The notes under the pieces were generated by a model, which saw nothing but the letters and a program-made list of their open reading frames with translations, was not told the origin of the DNA and made no database searches. The position numbers and the translations under genes are program-made. From the NCBI GenBank assembly GCA_017354895.1, contig CP071493.1, forward strand, positions 5,022,001 to 5,086,000: DNA of 64,000 bases, written 5' to 3'. Positions 44,921-56,205 of this stretch are shown here, piece by piece (position 1 is the stretch's first letter; each line of letters opens with the position of its first letter). The DNA comes from Podospora comata. Its lineage: Eukaryota > Ascomycota > Sordariomycetes > Sordariales > Podosporaceae.

Positions 44921-47900
44921 AAAGCGGCAAGACTCTACGCCAGAGTTCTTGCAAGTTGCCCGATGGGTGCCAGTTCTCCGAAGATGCCGAGCCACACAAT
45001 ATTCCCTGCCTATCCGTCGGATAACTCGGCTCGGTGATGATGGCGAGTGCAGTATCCCAATACAGTATTCCTTGTCAAAAGTTGGTGGTTGAGGCCGAGT
45101 TGTTTGACTGCAGAGGTCTCGATTATGGCTGCGACCGAGACTGGCTGGACCTGCCGTGGGTGGTGTCAGCGAGGCTACCATATTTCTCGGGCGACCACGG
45201 CGTTATAGCCATGGTGGCATCATGACACCACAACCTCTTGCGACCCGTCTGCTTTTCTGACGATGCAGATGTTCTTGTGCCCTACTGGTGGACTGCTAAG
45301 ATCTTTGCATCATTGATCATTCGTTGCCCCCACAGTCGCCTTGCTAGCCCGCACTCATCGAGTGCGGGGAAATCACGAGGCTGGAGAGCTGGTTGGGTGG
45401 CCTTGTCTTCGGTCACCAGGGCCTGTCTTGGGATGTCTGCCTTGAAGCAAGGACCGTGCCTCTATGCATGTCCTGTTGGGTTGCACAAACCGATAATGCT
45501 ACAGAACGTGTGTCGATTTCCACGTGAAATCTTCTCACGTTTCTGAAAATCCAGGTGGGGCATGGAGGGGTAACAATGATATTGTTTGGCTGCATATACC
45601 ATACGCGTTGTGAGATAGAGGCAGCAGCAAAAATGAAGAGAAACAATCCGCGGGTTGGATCATGGCCCCCACCCCACCGTGGCCGCTTTAACCAAAGGTT
45701 GATTGGGACCTCCTCACTGTTGCATACAGTGACGTCGAGCTCGATCCAACAGGAAGGATTGATCAAGTAGTAGATGCACGGTGTCACAGGCTCACCGAAC
45801 ATGGAATATAAAGGGTCCTCAGGATCCCCTCAATTTGATCAAGTTTGGATCTAGGCTGTTGGCGGCACGGCTGCCGTCTAGCCCGTCCTGCCTGCCAGGG
45901 CTGAACAATATCTCCGTCACAATCGGTCGTGCGAGGACCAAATTGTCGTTACTCTGATCAAAGTTGGTTGGGGGCGTAGCGTTCCAAGCACTCCCGCCCT
46001 GCGGATATGTTGAGTTGAGTGTGTGCCGCCAAAGGGTTGCAGATTGCTGGCCGCCTACCTGCGTATCGGGGGGCCTCGAGATGCGACCTTCGTTTACCCC
46101 GCAGGAATCGAAGAAATATCGCTTGGATGAAAGATGTCGGCCTTTTTGTCCCTTGGTTGCCGAGTCGGAGGGTTTTTTTGTGAATAGCTGCTGACCCGAA
46201 CGAATGCACCTCTCGGCGAGTGGGCTCACCGACTGGAAGGCATCCATCCTCTCTCTGACTGAACTTCGCAGCAGGCATCTTCAGCTGTGAGAAAGATGAC
46301 AATCATGGAATGAGCGGTAAATGGGTAGACAATGGGGGGGCCAATTGGGTGAGGACATCATGACATGGGTCAACCAATACCCCGATAAGCCGCCTGTGAG
46401 GGGGGAAAAGCGTCATTCTATACGCCACGTACAAGCTTTGTTAATAATCACAGCAAGCAAAAATGCAATCACACCGAGAACGGATCTCGAGAAGAAGAAA
46501 AGTCCTCACGTCAGGGGTGGGGGCTTTTCACCTTTCAACCCACAACAAGGCGACCAGAGAGGGGAAGCAAAACAAAACCTGCGACTTTCCGATAAGGGGA
46601 AGGAGCAAATTGGAAACCCCATTGTAGCTATTTCCATTCCATCTGCAGCTTTTTCTGACCTCCCTCCCGCCCCTTGTCGGACTTACAACTCCTTTTTGCT
46701 TAGGTGTTACAAGCTCGAGTCGGAGAATGCAACAGAAAAGGATTACTGTCCTTACACACAGGGGAGCGGTGAAGCAGACTTGGTATCATCAGGAGCCGAG
46801 CAGCATGTCATCAGACAGAGAGGGGAAAACTCTGCGACTCCGGCTTCGGTTCGGCTGACTGTGTTGCCTTTTGGGAAGGAGGCCGTCAGGGAACAGGAAG
46901 TTCTAATGTCCATGTTTTGAGGCTTTTACAACACTCCTCCCTTGTCGAGCATGAGCTGCAATAAAAGAAAGGCCCAAAAGCAGCGACAAGCGGGATGTGA
47001 AGTGCAAAAGCTTGATGGGTGAAGAAGAGACGCATCTGATGTGGAAATTTAAATGCCAAATCATCAAAACGAACAAAGGTCGACGTCGGCCCGGCACGAC
47101 GGGAGTGGCTATGTGCTTGGCCAGCCGGGTTTGAGACGAACAAATGACCTGTCATGTCTGGAAATCTGCGAGCAGCCGACTTCAGATTGAGCACTGGCCA
47201 GGAGGAGACCAGTTCACGATCGGGGGATCTCTGTGCCGCTTACTTGCTTTTTTGATCGATTCTTGTGCGGCTTTGCCGGGTGGGAAGTCGATAAAAGTGC
47301 AGAAGTGAAGATGCTTTGATTCTGATGACATCAACCAGAAGTATTCAACCTAACAAAGAGAAAGACAAAGCTATTATCTCGTCAACTCCACAATCCCATT
47401 GTGCTCTCCTTACCACCATGCCCCTGGTCAAGTACCTGTACGTTTCAAATATCCCAACCTTGATTCACTCATACAAGGAAATATATGGACAAACTTGGAA
47501 CGAAAGGCTTGGTTACCTAGCATTTATAATTAAAAAAAAATAACAAAAAATATATGGGCAATGAAATAACTAAGGGCCAGAATGGTCATACATAAGCATG
47601 ACATTGTATTCCTACAACTAACCAAAGACTTTTTGTGGCACACCATGGACGAAATAGCTGGTATTTCATAAGGATAATACAATATAGTATTCTAAACTAG
47701 GCCTCGAAAGGTGAATTATAGGCCTTCAAGAGCAGTTAGCAGGCATGTATCCTATTGAAAAATAGGTAAGCTAATGGCCGTTGCGCGGTTTGCTGACTTG
47801 CAGTGTTGATTAGAACGACGTGAAAGAACAAGGTATGTGTCCTTTGTCCTTGAGAAAGCATTCTTGTAGAGGAGCACACAAGACATTATCCCGCTGTTTC

Positions 47901-48159
47901 ATCAACAAAGCTGTTGTCTCTACTCACAATAGGGGTAATCCAAGTAGACGTGCTCTCATGCGAACTACCTATTTAACAACCACATCTCCTCTCCAAATCC
48001 AATTCTCGAAATCATCAACCATCTCATCATCTCATCTCATCTCAACCCACTTTCTACTCTTGAAACCAACAAACTTACAAGGCTAAGTTTTACACTTTCA
48101 AGTTATTACCACCAACACCAACAAACCACCACTAACCAAAACACCCAAACACCAACAAA
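44921..48159. other. Gene-poor stretch with an AT-rich patch
   Basis: The first 100 nt may be lost coding sequence of the protease-like gene. A 199-codon plus frame at 46321-46920 starts with ATG but has no motif or splice signal and is not called. About 47500-47720 is markedly richer in A+T and TpA than its surroundings. The last 100 nt are a C/A-rich leader for the Cys-rich gene. Confidence 0.4.
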
Positions 48160-48450
48160 ATAGCCCGCACTACCACCAGCCGCCGCGTCACCACCCACAC
48201 CGTCAACGGTGTCACCCAATCCATCGAGCACGTCATCGAAGGGGAATGGTTCAACATGTGGGAATGCTGCCACTGCGCCCACGAGCTCGGCTGCCGCACC
48301 CACCCCTACAACTGCCCTTACTGCCAAAACCGCATCTGCCGCCGCTGCGTGATCTTTGATGCGGTCAAGATCACCTCTTACTCACGCAACTTGGCTACCG
48401 GTGAGTACTATAATGTGCGGGAGGAATTGATCAGGCCTCGACCTCGTTGA
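48160..48450 (+). CDS. Small Cys-rich (zinc-binding-like) protein, start codon apparently lost
   Basis: The open frame of 96 codons begins with ATA at 48160 where a start codon is expected: the context CACCAACAAAATAGCC is almost identical to that of the SDR gene (ACCCAACAAAATGGCC). An in-frame TAA lies 10 codons upstream, so no earlier ATG serves. The protein has a Thr/Val-rich N-terminus and then a compact cluster of eight cysteines within 31 residues (WECCHC, GC, NCPYC, ICRRC), suggesting a small zinc-ribbon-like module; the family is not recognised. Starting at the in-frame ATG at 48256 would drop 32 residues but keep all these cysteines, so the locus could still yield a product. A hidden upstream exon is an alternative, as AAAATAG can be read as an acceptor with a CTAAC 30 nt before it, but I found no donor with a good start. 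Confidence 0.5.
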   Translation: MARTTTSRRVTTHTVNGVTQSIEHVIEGEWFNMWECCHCAHELGCRTHPYNCPYCQNRICRRCVIFDAVKITSYSRNLATGEYYNVREELIRPRPR

Positions 48451-49048
48451 GTAAGGGTGTAGGAGTGGAGCTGTAGGAGGAGGGGTGAGTGACTGGGTTT
48501 TTCTAAGGTAAGTAGTGGTGGAAGTGTGTGTGAGTGAGTGGGATGAACTGACATTTAGAAGATTAACTAGAAAACACGAGTTGTTGATCAACTATTTAAA
48601 GCTGTCCCCGTTTGCGTTTGATTGTTTGTGATTCGAATTTTGTTGTGTAACCATTGCAAATAAATGCCATACCCAGGTATCAGAAAACCCCTCATGTTGC
48701 CATGCATGATGTTCTCAGATTTTGTGTTGTGGACTCTTGCTGGTGTAGTTGTTCTCCATGTCACTTCTTCCGGGATTATCTTCTTGTTGTTACCGATATC
48801 AAATTTTTATTCTCATTTATAGAATATTCCTGTTTTTTTCCAAAGTACCAAACCATCACATAAAAAGCCAGAACCTCGCCAAAAGACAAATAACAAACAT
48901 AAAGATCTCTCTTGATACAACGTAAAAGGAGGGTTATTCACAAGTGTCGCAACGTAATTGGTGATGTGCATGACTCTTCCTTGCCTTCACCATAAATTTA
49001 AGACAAGGGACGGGAAATACCAAAAAAAACATCGATCTGCTAACTTTC
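48451..49048. other. Convergent 3' region, AT-rich
   Basis: About 0.6 kb between the Cys-rich gene and the convergent Est1-like gene. It is A+T-rich as expected for 3' flanks. No gene is seen. Confidence 0.4.
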
Positions 49049-51391
49049 TCAAGAGGTGATGGTAGCAGCATCAGGAAGCTCTCCCATCTCAACACTCTCC
49101 ACTGGGCTCATTGGTGTCCCTTTTGCCTCTGTCTCATAGTCAGGGGCAACAGTGAACTCATGGGTTAACGAGTTATACCGCAGCCATCTAGGATTGGAGG
49201 TTGCGATCTTGTGTCCCAACCACAGCACACGCTCCTTGCGCTCTTCGGCCATGGAAGCAACTTCAAAATACTTTTCGTCATCGTCAATCTTCTCGTTCGA
49301 GAAGCAATCACTGGGAGAAACTCTGTCCGCCCAAGCAAGGCCCCGCATGGCATAGTCCTCTGGCAAAGGTCTTCGAGACTCAGACCTGGGAAGAACGGTT
49401 TCCTCAATGCGACTATGGTTCTTGCAAGACCCAAGCAACGTATTCATCATCAACGCAGTCCGCTTCCAAGGAAATGAAGGTGCCACAAAATGAATGGCCT
49501 CGGGCAAGAACGTAAGGTGGTAAATGAAAACCAGAGACACATGAAGGAATGGAAGAATGTTAGGGTCGCCATCCCTGCGCGCGACGATATCGTAGGTTTG
49601 AGAAAAGAGCTTGAGCGCATTGGCCAAGTCTTCAGGGACAGGAGAACCAAGATCGCCGTCTGCCATCAACTGATCTTGGGCTTCTTCATCGGCACCACGG
49701 CTTTGCTTCAATGACTTCGAGATTGGGTTGGCTTCGTTTCCGTAGCCAATCACAGCGCAGCAATTCGAAATGCCCATGTGGTAGCCAGCCTCGAGCCACT
49801 TGCGGCTGGAGCGGGTGATTTGGCTGTCCAGAGACTGAAGAAAGTCATCCATGGTTGAATGCAGCTTCTCCATCTGCTTGCCGCTGAACATGATGGCATG
49901 GACCTTGACAAATGCGAACTCGGCAACCGAGAGCCTCGATTGCTGCTGATTGGGAGTCGGGGCCATGATTGGGTCGAACAGGGTCATGATACTCTCGCGA
50001 GCAGAGCCGAAGGGAATCGCGACACAAAGGGACTTGGTGTAGTAATAGAGCTGCTGAAGCGCATTGGGACGAGCAAGAATGGCCAAGTGGTGATACAGCC
50101 GCCCGGTGGTTGGAGCCTTGTCAGAAGCCTTGGAATACCAGTGACGACTCACGGCGGTCCAATTTTCCCGATCCCGGATATCGTCATCCTCGATGGCCAT
50201 CCTGTAACGCCCAAGGTCACCAAGGCATTCGATCCAGGTGTCCTCGAAAGCCGGAACAGTTTCGTAGAGAAGAGCCATCATTGAATATGCGAGGTAAATG
50301 AACATCAGCATGTGTTCAAGACTCGCTGGCAGCCGGTGTCTAAGCAGCTCGAGGAACGAATGAATACCATGCCGCCACATGCGTGCAGGCATGGCATACT
50401 TCGATGCCAATCTCCGCAAGGCAGGACTCGCAGAAGGGTGCTGAGAAGCGAGAAAAAAGTCGTGGTGTTCGTGAAGCAGGGTCCTGTGGAGAGCGATCAA
50501 GGCTTGCCATTGCTCGTTGTTGAGTTTGTTTGTTGGGTCATTTTGTGAGTTTTGGGCATTGTCAACCTCGATGCATTTGCTCTCCACCATCACCAGCCCG
50601 GCGTAGATTCCTTTCACCTCGGCAACCAGTTGGTCCTGGGAGATTGGCCTGGTTTCAGGTTGCTTGATCAGTTCCGTCGGGTCATTTTCCTCAACTTGAG
50701 TAGAGCTTCGTGATGTCGACGTGCGTGGTTGGCGATGTGGTGGCTTGGATGTTGGGGTAGATGAAACTCTTGAAGCAACATTGGATTTGTCGTAAGGACG
50801 TTGAGAGGATGTGAGGTCGGCATCGGGCGTCCAAAGGGTGCCCTTGGCAGGAGGTCGTCGGTCAACTCGGTCGGGCTCTATCCGAGCCTTGGATTTCTTT
50901 GGGGGAGAAGGGCTGCGGGATCGGGATGGTTGGCTTTTTGAATCCGGAGTCGATCTCCTGCTGGGTCGGTCCGGTCCGGGAGCACCAGAGTCTGGATCTA
51001 ACGGCCTCTGATTGGATGTATGTATGGATGATGGCACGGCCTTTACATCTTTTGAACTGGGATCCAAGTTGCGTATGGCGGGTTTGCTCGCCTCTCTGGT
51101 ATGTGTGAGTTGTGGGTGTTTGAAAAAATAGAAAAGCAGCGAGGACTGCGAAGACACTTACCTCTCTATTGGGGGGGCTTCTTTCCACTTAGTGAATATC
51201 AGCTCCTTCTTTTCCTTGTCGGTGCTCTTTTCGTTCAGCGACTTGACGTGGACTGTTTCATAATGCTTTTCATATTGGTGTTTTTCGAATGTTTCATGGG
51301 CATATTGAGGATCCTCACTGCAGTCGGGACAGTTGATTTTTTTGGCCGATGACCGCCGAAGGTGCTCATTGAATTTCTTGCTCAAGTCCAT
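49049..51391 (-). CDS. Est1/SMG7-type DNA/RNA-binding domain protein with N-terminal zinc finger
   Basis: Exons 51391-51162 and 51095-49049 give 758 residues, joined across a 66-nt intron (GTAAGT donor, ACCAG acceptor) as PPIE-R-EASKPAI. Exon 1 holds a C2H2-like finger: Cys21-x2-Cys24 (NCPDC) and His43-x4-His48 (HYETVH). A Ser/Pro/Arg-rich disordered linker follows (about 77-230). The helical core, roughly 230-470, matches the Est1/EST1A/SMG7 DNA/RNA-binding region: WQALIALHRTLLHEHHDFF, AMPARMWRHGIHSFLELL, GRLYHHLAILARPNALQQLY and YYTKSLCVAIPFGSARES. In yeast Est1 recruits telomerase; SMG5-7 proteins act in nonsense-mediated decay. Fungi carry several such proteins, so I name the domain only. 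Without the first exon the annotated frame would start inside the intron. Confidence 0.82.
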
Positions 51392-54300
51392 TATTAGATG
51401 TGTAATATTTTCTGACCGCGGTGGTGGTGCGACAATGTGCTGGGAGCTGTTTGATGGTGAGGTTGAGATGGACCGAGCTGCTCAACGAGCATTCTGTGGA
51501 GTGCGATGTGATTGGCCACTCGCCCGCTCGAACTGGGAGGGCTTGGCAATGAGGGGTTTTGCTCTGAATGGTGGGAGAAGGACCGAAAAAGCGGGGGTCC
51601 GAAGTTCTGTAAAGAACCAGCAAATGCAACCGGCGGGGAAAAGAGCAGCCGAGTTCAGTGCTTTCAAGATAGAAGAGGATCTTGTTGAAGCAGAAGTGTT
51701 GTGTGGACCACCGTGAAGATGTATTCATATGAAAGTAAGAAGGTACGTCCACTCTAAATTTGGTTGCCAGGCTGCCCCCCGTCCGCGACCCACTCTGGAC
51801 GCCTTAACTATCGCCGCTTTAAGAATTCGCAGATTGGTTCGCAATTGGGCCGCCAGCAGAGCCGCAATTCTTGACGCACCCCGCAGCTCCAACTTGTTGC
51901 TCCTGCCTGGCAACACTACCATTCTTCTCACCGAAACCTTTGCTCAAGAGAGGTGCAGGCTTTGCACTTTATTGGCGTGATTGAGTGTCTTTGTCCCCAG
52001 GAAATTTGGGATTCATTTTCCCTAGGCTCTGGTCAGACATCACTCCCACGTCAAACCGGTGTCTGCAATGAAAGAGATTATGGTTCCAAATAACTTGTGA
52101 CGGGGCTCTATCGGCTATTTCTGCCTCCCCACTGGACCTCCTGTTATGCATGGCACGCACTGGCCAGACTCTCGTCCCATCCTTTACCTTTCTTTGACGA
52201 CACAGTTATCCTGCCCGAAGTCACACTCCATAAAATGCAGCCAACTACTCGATACGACATATCTCAAAGAACATGAACGGAGTGATAGCACATTGGAAGG
52301 AACACGTCGGAATTGGCAGGCATAGTTGGAACTGTTAAGGGCAGCGAGGGCTGACACAGACGGATGGAATTCCATCTTGCATTCCATAATCATTCTCTAT
52401 TCCTTCCATTCTCTCCGTCTGTTTAGATATTTCGTGTGTATGTTCACTCACAGCTTACAGCATTGGTGGCAACTTGACAGACAACATTCCACCAAATGTG
52501 ATTGGTTAGCCCTCGGAGGCATCCTGTTATAAGTGGCGTGTGGCCAATCATCTGTGGCGCCTTGATGACGACTGCAGCTGGAAAGTTTCAACCCGATATC
52601 TCTTTGAGTTCAAGATGGTCTCGAACCCGGCCTTTGCCCCTTGATTTCAGCTTCCTCGAGACTCTGCTATTGACCACAAAGACGCTAAATAGTCATCAGG
52701 CCATTTCTGCACAACCAACCTCCGAAGTATCAGCGTGCCATGAACCTTGGATTCGACCCTTGAGGCCTCAACTCGGTTGTGTCTGCTAGTCGAGATTTGG
52801 AGGATTATCGCTGAAGCCGTTGCGTTGCGTTACGAAGGGGGCGAGTTGGGTTTTCGAGGCGCCTCTTTTGGGCGAGGATATCAGCGAATCGTGAGGGCAA
52901 GGTAGTCGCTCATTCGGCCCATCAGTACAACGCTCGTATCGAACCGCTTCATCAGACCTCAAACCCTCCTTAGCGACTTTCGTGGCGATTATTATGGGTC
53001 AACTTGCACGTCAAACTTGTCGGGTACCTTGTCTAGGCAGCGGCCGCCTATCGTCACTATTTTGAAGGCTGTTGTGTGAGAGTTTGGGGACACGGCACAC
53101 GAGAGGACGGTCACTCGTCCAGAGATAGTGAGGAAAGCGGCGAGGGCGAAATTAGAGCAGTAGCGGGGAGGAACAGGTCTCGCGCTGCAGTTGGTTTACC
53201 TCATGATTTGGGCTAGTGAGTCATGGGATGTGTGGGGGATTGGTGGGATTGACCCAGCAGGAGATTGAGAAGCAGGGAGTGAAGCGAATCCCGTCACCAA
53301 GAGCCAGTGAGGATGTTTAGCTTGGTGTCAAGGTTCTGAACTGTGACACGTCGGTTCAAGTGGTCGGCGACATGTTGTGCCTATCAAAGGTGCAGTTTAG
53401 GGCCAATTTTGATGCCGCCTTCTCTTTTGACGGCACCGATATTGGGGAACATCTCGAAGGCCATTGTTGTGGTGGCTGGAATGACTTTCTGTGGCTACCT
53501 ATGGATGGATGGGAAAGGGTCATGGCAAAATCCCCAGGACTGGCATCACAAGCAGTTGGCCAAGTGAGCATGTGTCTGCCGATGATGGCCAAGTATCAGA
53601 TGCAAGGCGTCATCATCTGTCCACTCTGTCACACCTTCAGAGTATTTGACAAATTTGCAGCGAGTTCAGCATAAGCAACATGTCTTCATTCACAAAATCT
53701 CCGCTATTTGATACCCACTGCGCAGCACTTGTCACCGCATTGACGAAAATTCTGATCGCGGTCAAGGTCACACCGGTAGCCATGTCAACAAACAGTTTGA
53801 TGGCTCAACCGGGTCAGCAGTTACAGGGCGTGGCGAGGGCTTCCATCAGCAAAATCGAAAGCCAGCATACACAAACCATGGAGGATGCCCTGCTCGCTTC
53901 TGCAGCACTCCTTGCTTTGCCTTAGCTTGTTCAACCGCTATATCTCTGGCACCACCGGCAACTCAAATACCAGCACCATCAGCTTACGCCCCAATATCAG
54001 CCCTGTTTGCCCGCCAATTGCATTTTCCCGCCTTCTGCGTTTGCTTGAGTTCAGGCAATTCTGCAGTTGGTTCACGTACTCCATCTGTGCCATATTACCG
54101 CACTCACAATCACCAACCGACCGAGTCCGGTGCCCCCAGCATACATGCAAGCTCCAGGTCGCGAGTTGATGGTGAAACACAACTCACCGACTTACGCCTC
54201 AACTGAGCCCGATGTTTCTAACTCTTCATTCCTCTAACCTTGCTGGAACTCAGAAGGTTTCGGTCAACACCAACCTCCCCTAGCTGCAGAGCAATTGCCG

Positions 54301-55347
54301 GTTGTGTCCCTGCGGAGTAAGTTAACTCCGAGCCCTCACGTCACGTAGGATTACATAGAGCCGTAAGCTTCTTCTCGGTGGGTGTCTAATCGGAACGCAT
54401 CCTGTCTTCACCGCTCTTGCGCCGGTATGCTCTCCCGGCACGGTCCGAGATGCTAGTCATGAAGTCTGCGTCGTCGTTCCGATGAGAAGCCAGGGGTTCT
54501 CCACAGCACGCTGCCTTCCGGTCTCGCTCATTATGACGCCGCTATTGACAAGTTGAAGCTATCGACTGCAGGACAACTCATACTAATTCTTCCCTTGCAT
54601 CAAAAGCGCAATTGAGGAGGTTTTTTAAGGTTGGAGGGTTGGATTGGGTTGAAATGCATACTCATCTCTTCATTGGAACTCTAGAAGGAGAATTCACTCC
54701 GTTGTTCAGAACTACTCTCTTTCGTCTCTCGTGTTGAAGACAACACAATACATCTTTCCATCATCAGGTAGCTCCAGGTCGGCTTAATAGGCCTCATGCA
54801 GGTAGCCGTCAGCAGAGCATGGTTTCACCGGCCTGTACTGTAAGGCTGGCCTCGGTGCAGATGTTACACCACCATGCCAACTGCCGGCGAGGCTGAGACA
54901 TGGCTGCTTCCCATTGGGAAAAGAACCGACGTCATTTGATGTGAGGCTTCTGTGGCGTACTCTTAGTCTCTCATGAAAAGCCCTCTACTTGGACTGCCAT
55001 CGCCATATCTATGCCTCATATGTTGTTTGCCCGGGTATGTACACGTACAAAAGTCAAGAGACTTCAGAAAGCATCAAATCTATAGGCGCGGATGAAGACT
55101 CAATCTGGGCATGGGTGCCACGAAAAGCGCAAGTTCTGCATGTATTGCGTGCATTTAGCCGACCACAAACTGGGAGAAAGGGCTTGCCCTTTTGGGGTTT
55201 GGCTTTGCACGACGTAAATGAGGTGTTTTGTAGCTGTTGGGAGGAGAATGTGTGACAAGGAGGGTGGTGACGGTTGCTTAGTTGCCTTGTCATTGACAAC
55301 ATACCTGAGATGACCTACTCCCTGGCATTGCTCAAGGTTTTTTTTCT

Positions 55348-55375
55348 GGGTGGGCGGGTGGGTGGGGGTGGGGGG
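55348..55375 (+). other. G-quadruplex motif
   Basis: Six G-runs of three or more are separated by single bases (GGGTGGGCGGGTGGGTGGG, then GGGGG and GGGGGG). Single-base loops give a very stable predicted quadruplex. It lies in gene-free DNA after a T-rich tract. Confidence 0.7.
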
Positions 55376-55758
55376 CAGTGCTCAAAGTATGAGAAACTTT
55401 GAGATGATTAGTGCTGGGGAAATTTCTTGGAAGTGTTGTTGAGCAATGTTGTTTGTGGGGGGCAAATGTGTCACCTTCTGGTTGGCAGTTGTCTGCAAAA
55501 GACCGAAAGTAGTATCAGCTTTGCAGAGCCATAAAGCAACTACACCCAAAAATGACTTTTAATCTATACAGAAAAGATGATGGGCTGGCTTCGCCAGTTT
55601 ACTATGAATCTGGCTCCTAAGATACAAGAATCAGTTAGTGACAGGTTGGGGGGAACAACTCAACGACACCACACTGAGAACAGTTCGTATTCGTTGTTCC
55701 AATTGCGTTCCATCCTCTATCACACTCAGCTCGTTTCCAATCTACGTTGGCACTGACA

Positions 55759-56205
55759 ATGATCATCATGAGCATCACGAGCATCATCATCAGCCTAGTA
55801 GCCTTGCTCCTTATTAAGAACTGGAATCACTGGCTTCGAGAAGAATTCCGAAAGAGGCATCTCAGTGCTCTTCTGACCTACTCTAGTCACTCACATTGTC
55901 CAGGAGCCTTACCATTTCATTGCTCTTCAATTCCTTTGGCCTTCGCTACGTGGTTGCAAGACATTTTTACCTCAACTCAACCAACTTACTGGCATGTGAA
56001 TGACTCCAAAATGCCTCGTTGTCATGTGGTTTCACCAGACATACGAACCAAATACTCCAACAGGCCCTCAGCCCGGTTGGGTCATCAAACTCCAATAGGT
56101 TACCAGATCCTCAAGCTCCATGATCTTCACGGCACACGTGGCAGCCCACTAGTAAAGCAAGATCTGCTGTTAACCTTCCAACCCACCCCTAGTGGCTCCC
56201 TATGA
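55759..56205 (+). CDS. Possible small membrane protein
   Basis: An ATG-led frame of 148 codons. Residues 1-20 form a strongly hydrophobic helix (MIIMSITSIIISLVALLLIK) followed by a Trp/Arg/Lys-rich patch (NWNHWLREEFRKRH), the layout of a signal-anchored membrane protein. The rest is Ser/His/Pro-rich with no motif. No TATA or splice evidence was found, and an overlapping unrelated frame begins at its stop codon, so it may be chance. Confidence 0.25.
   Translation: MIIMSITSIIISLVALLLIKNWNHWLREEFRKRHLSALLTYSSHSHCPGALPFHCSSIPLAFATWLQDIFTSTQPTYWHVNDSKMPRCHVVSPDIRTKYSNRPSARLGHQTPIGYQILKLHDLHGTRGSPLVKQDLLLTFQPTPSGSL

Noticed and set aside
46321-46920. 199-codon ATG-led plus-strand frame
   Set aside because: No motif, no splice context, mixed composition and no supporting promoter; consistent with chance openness.
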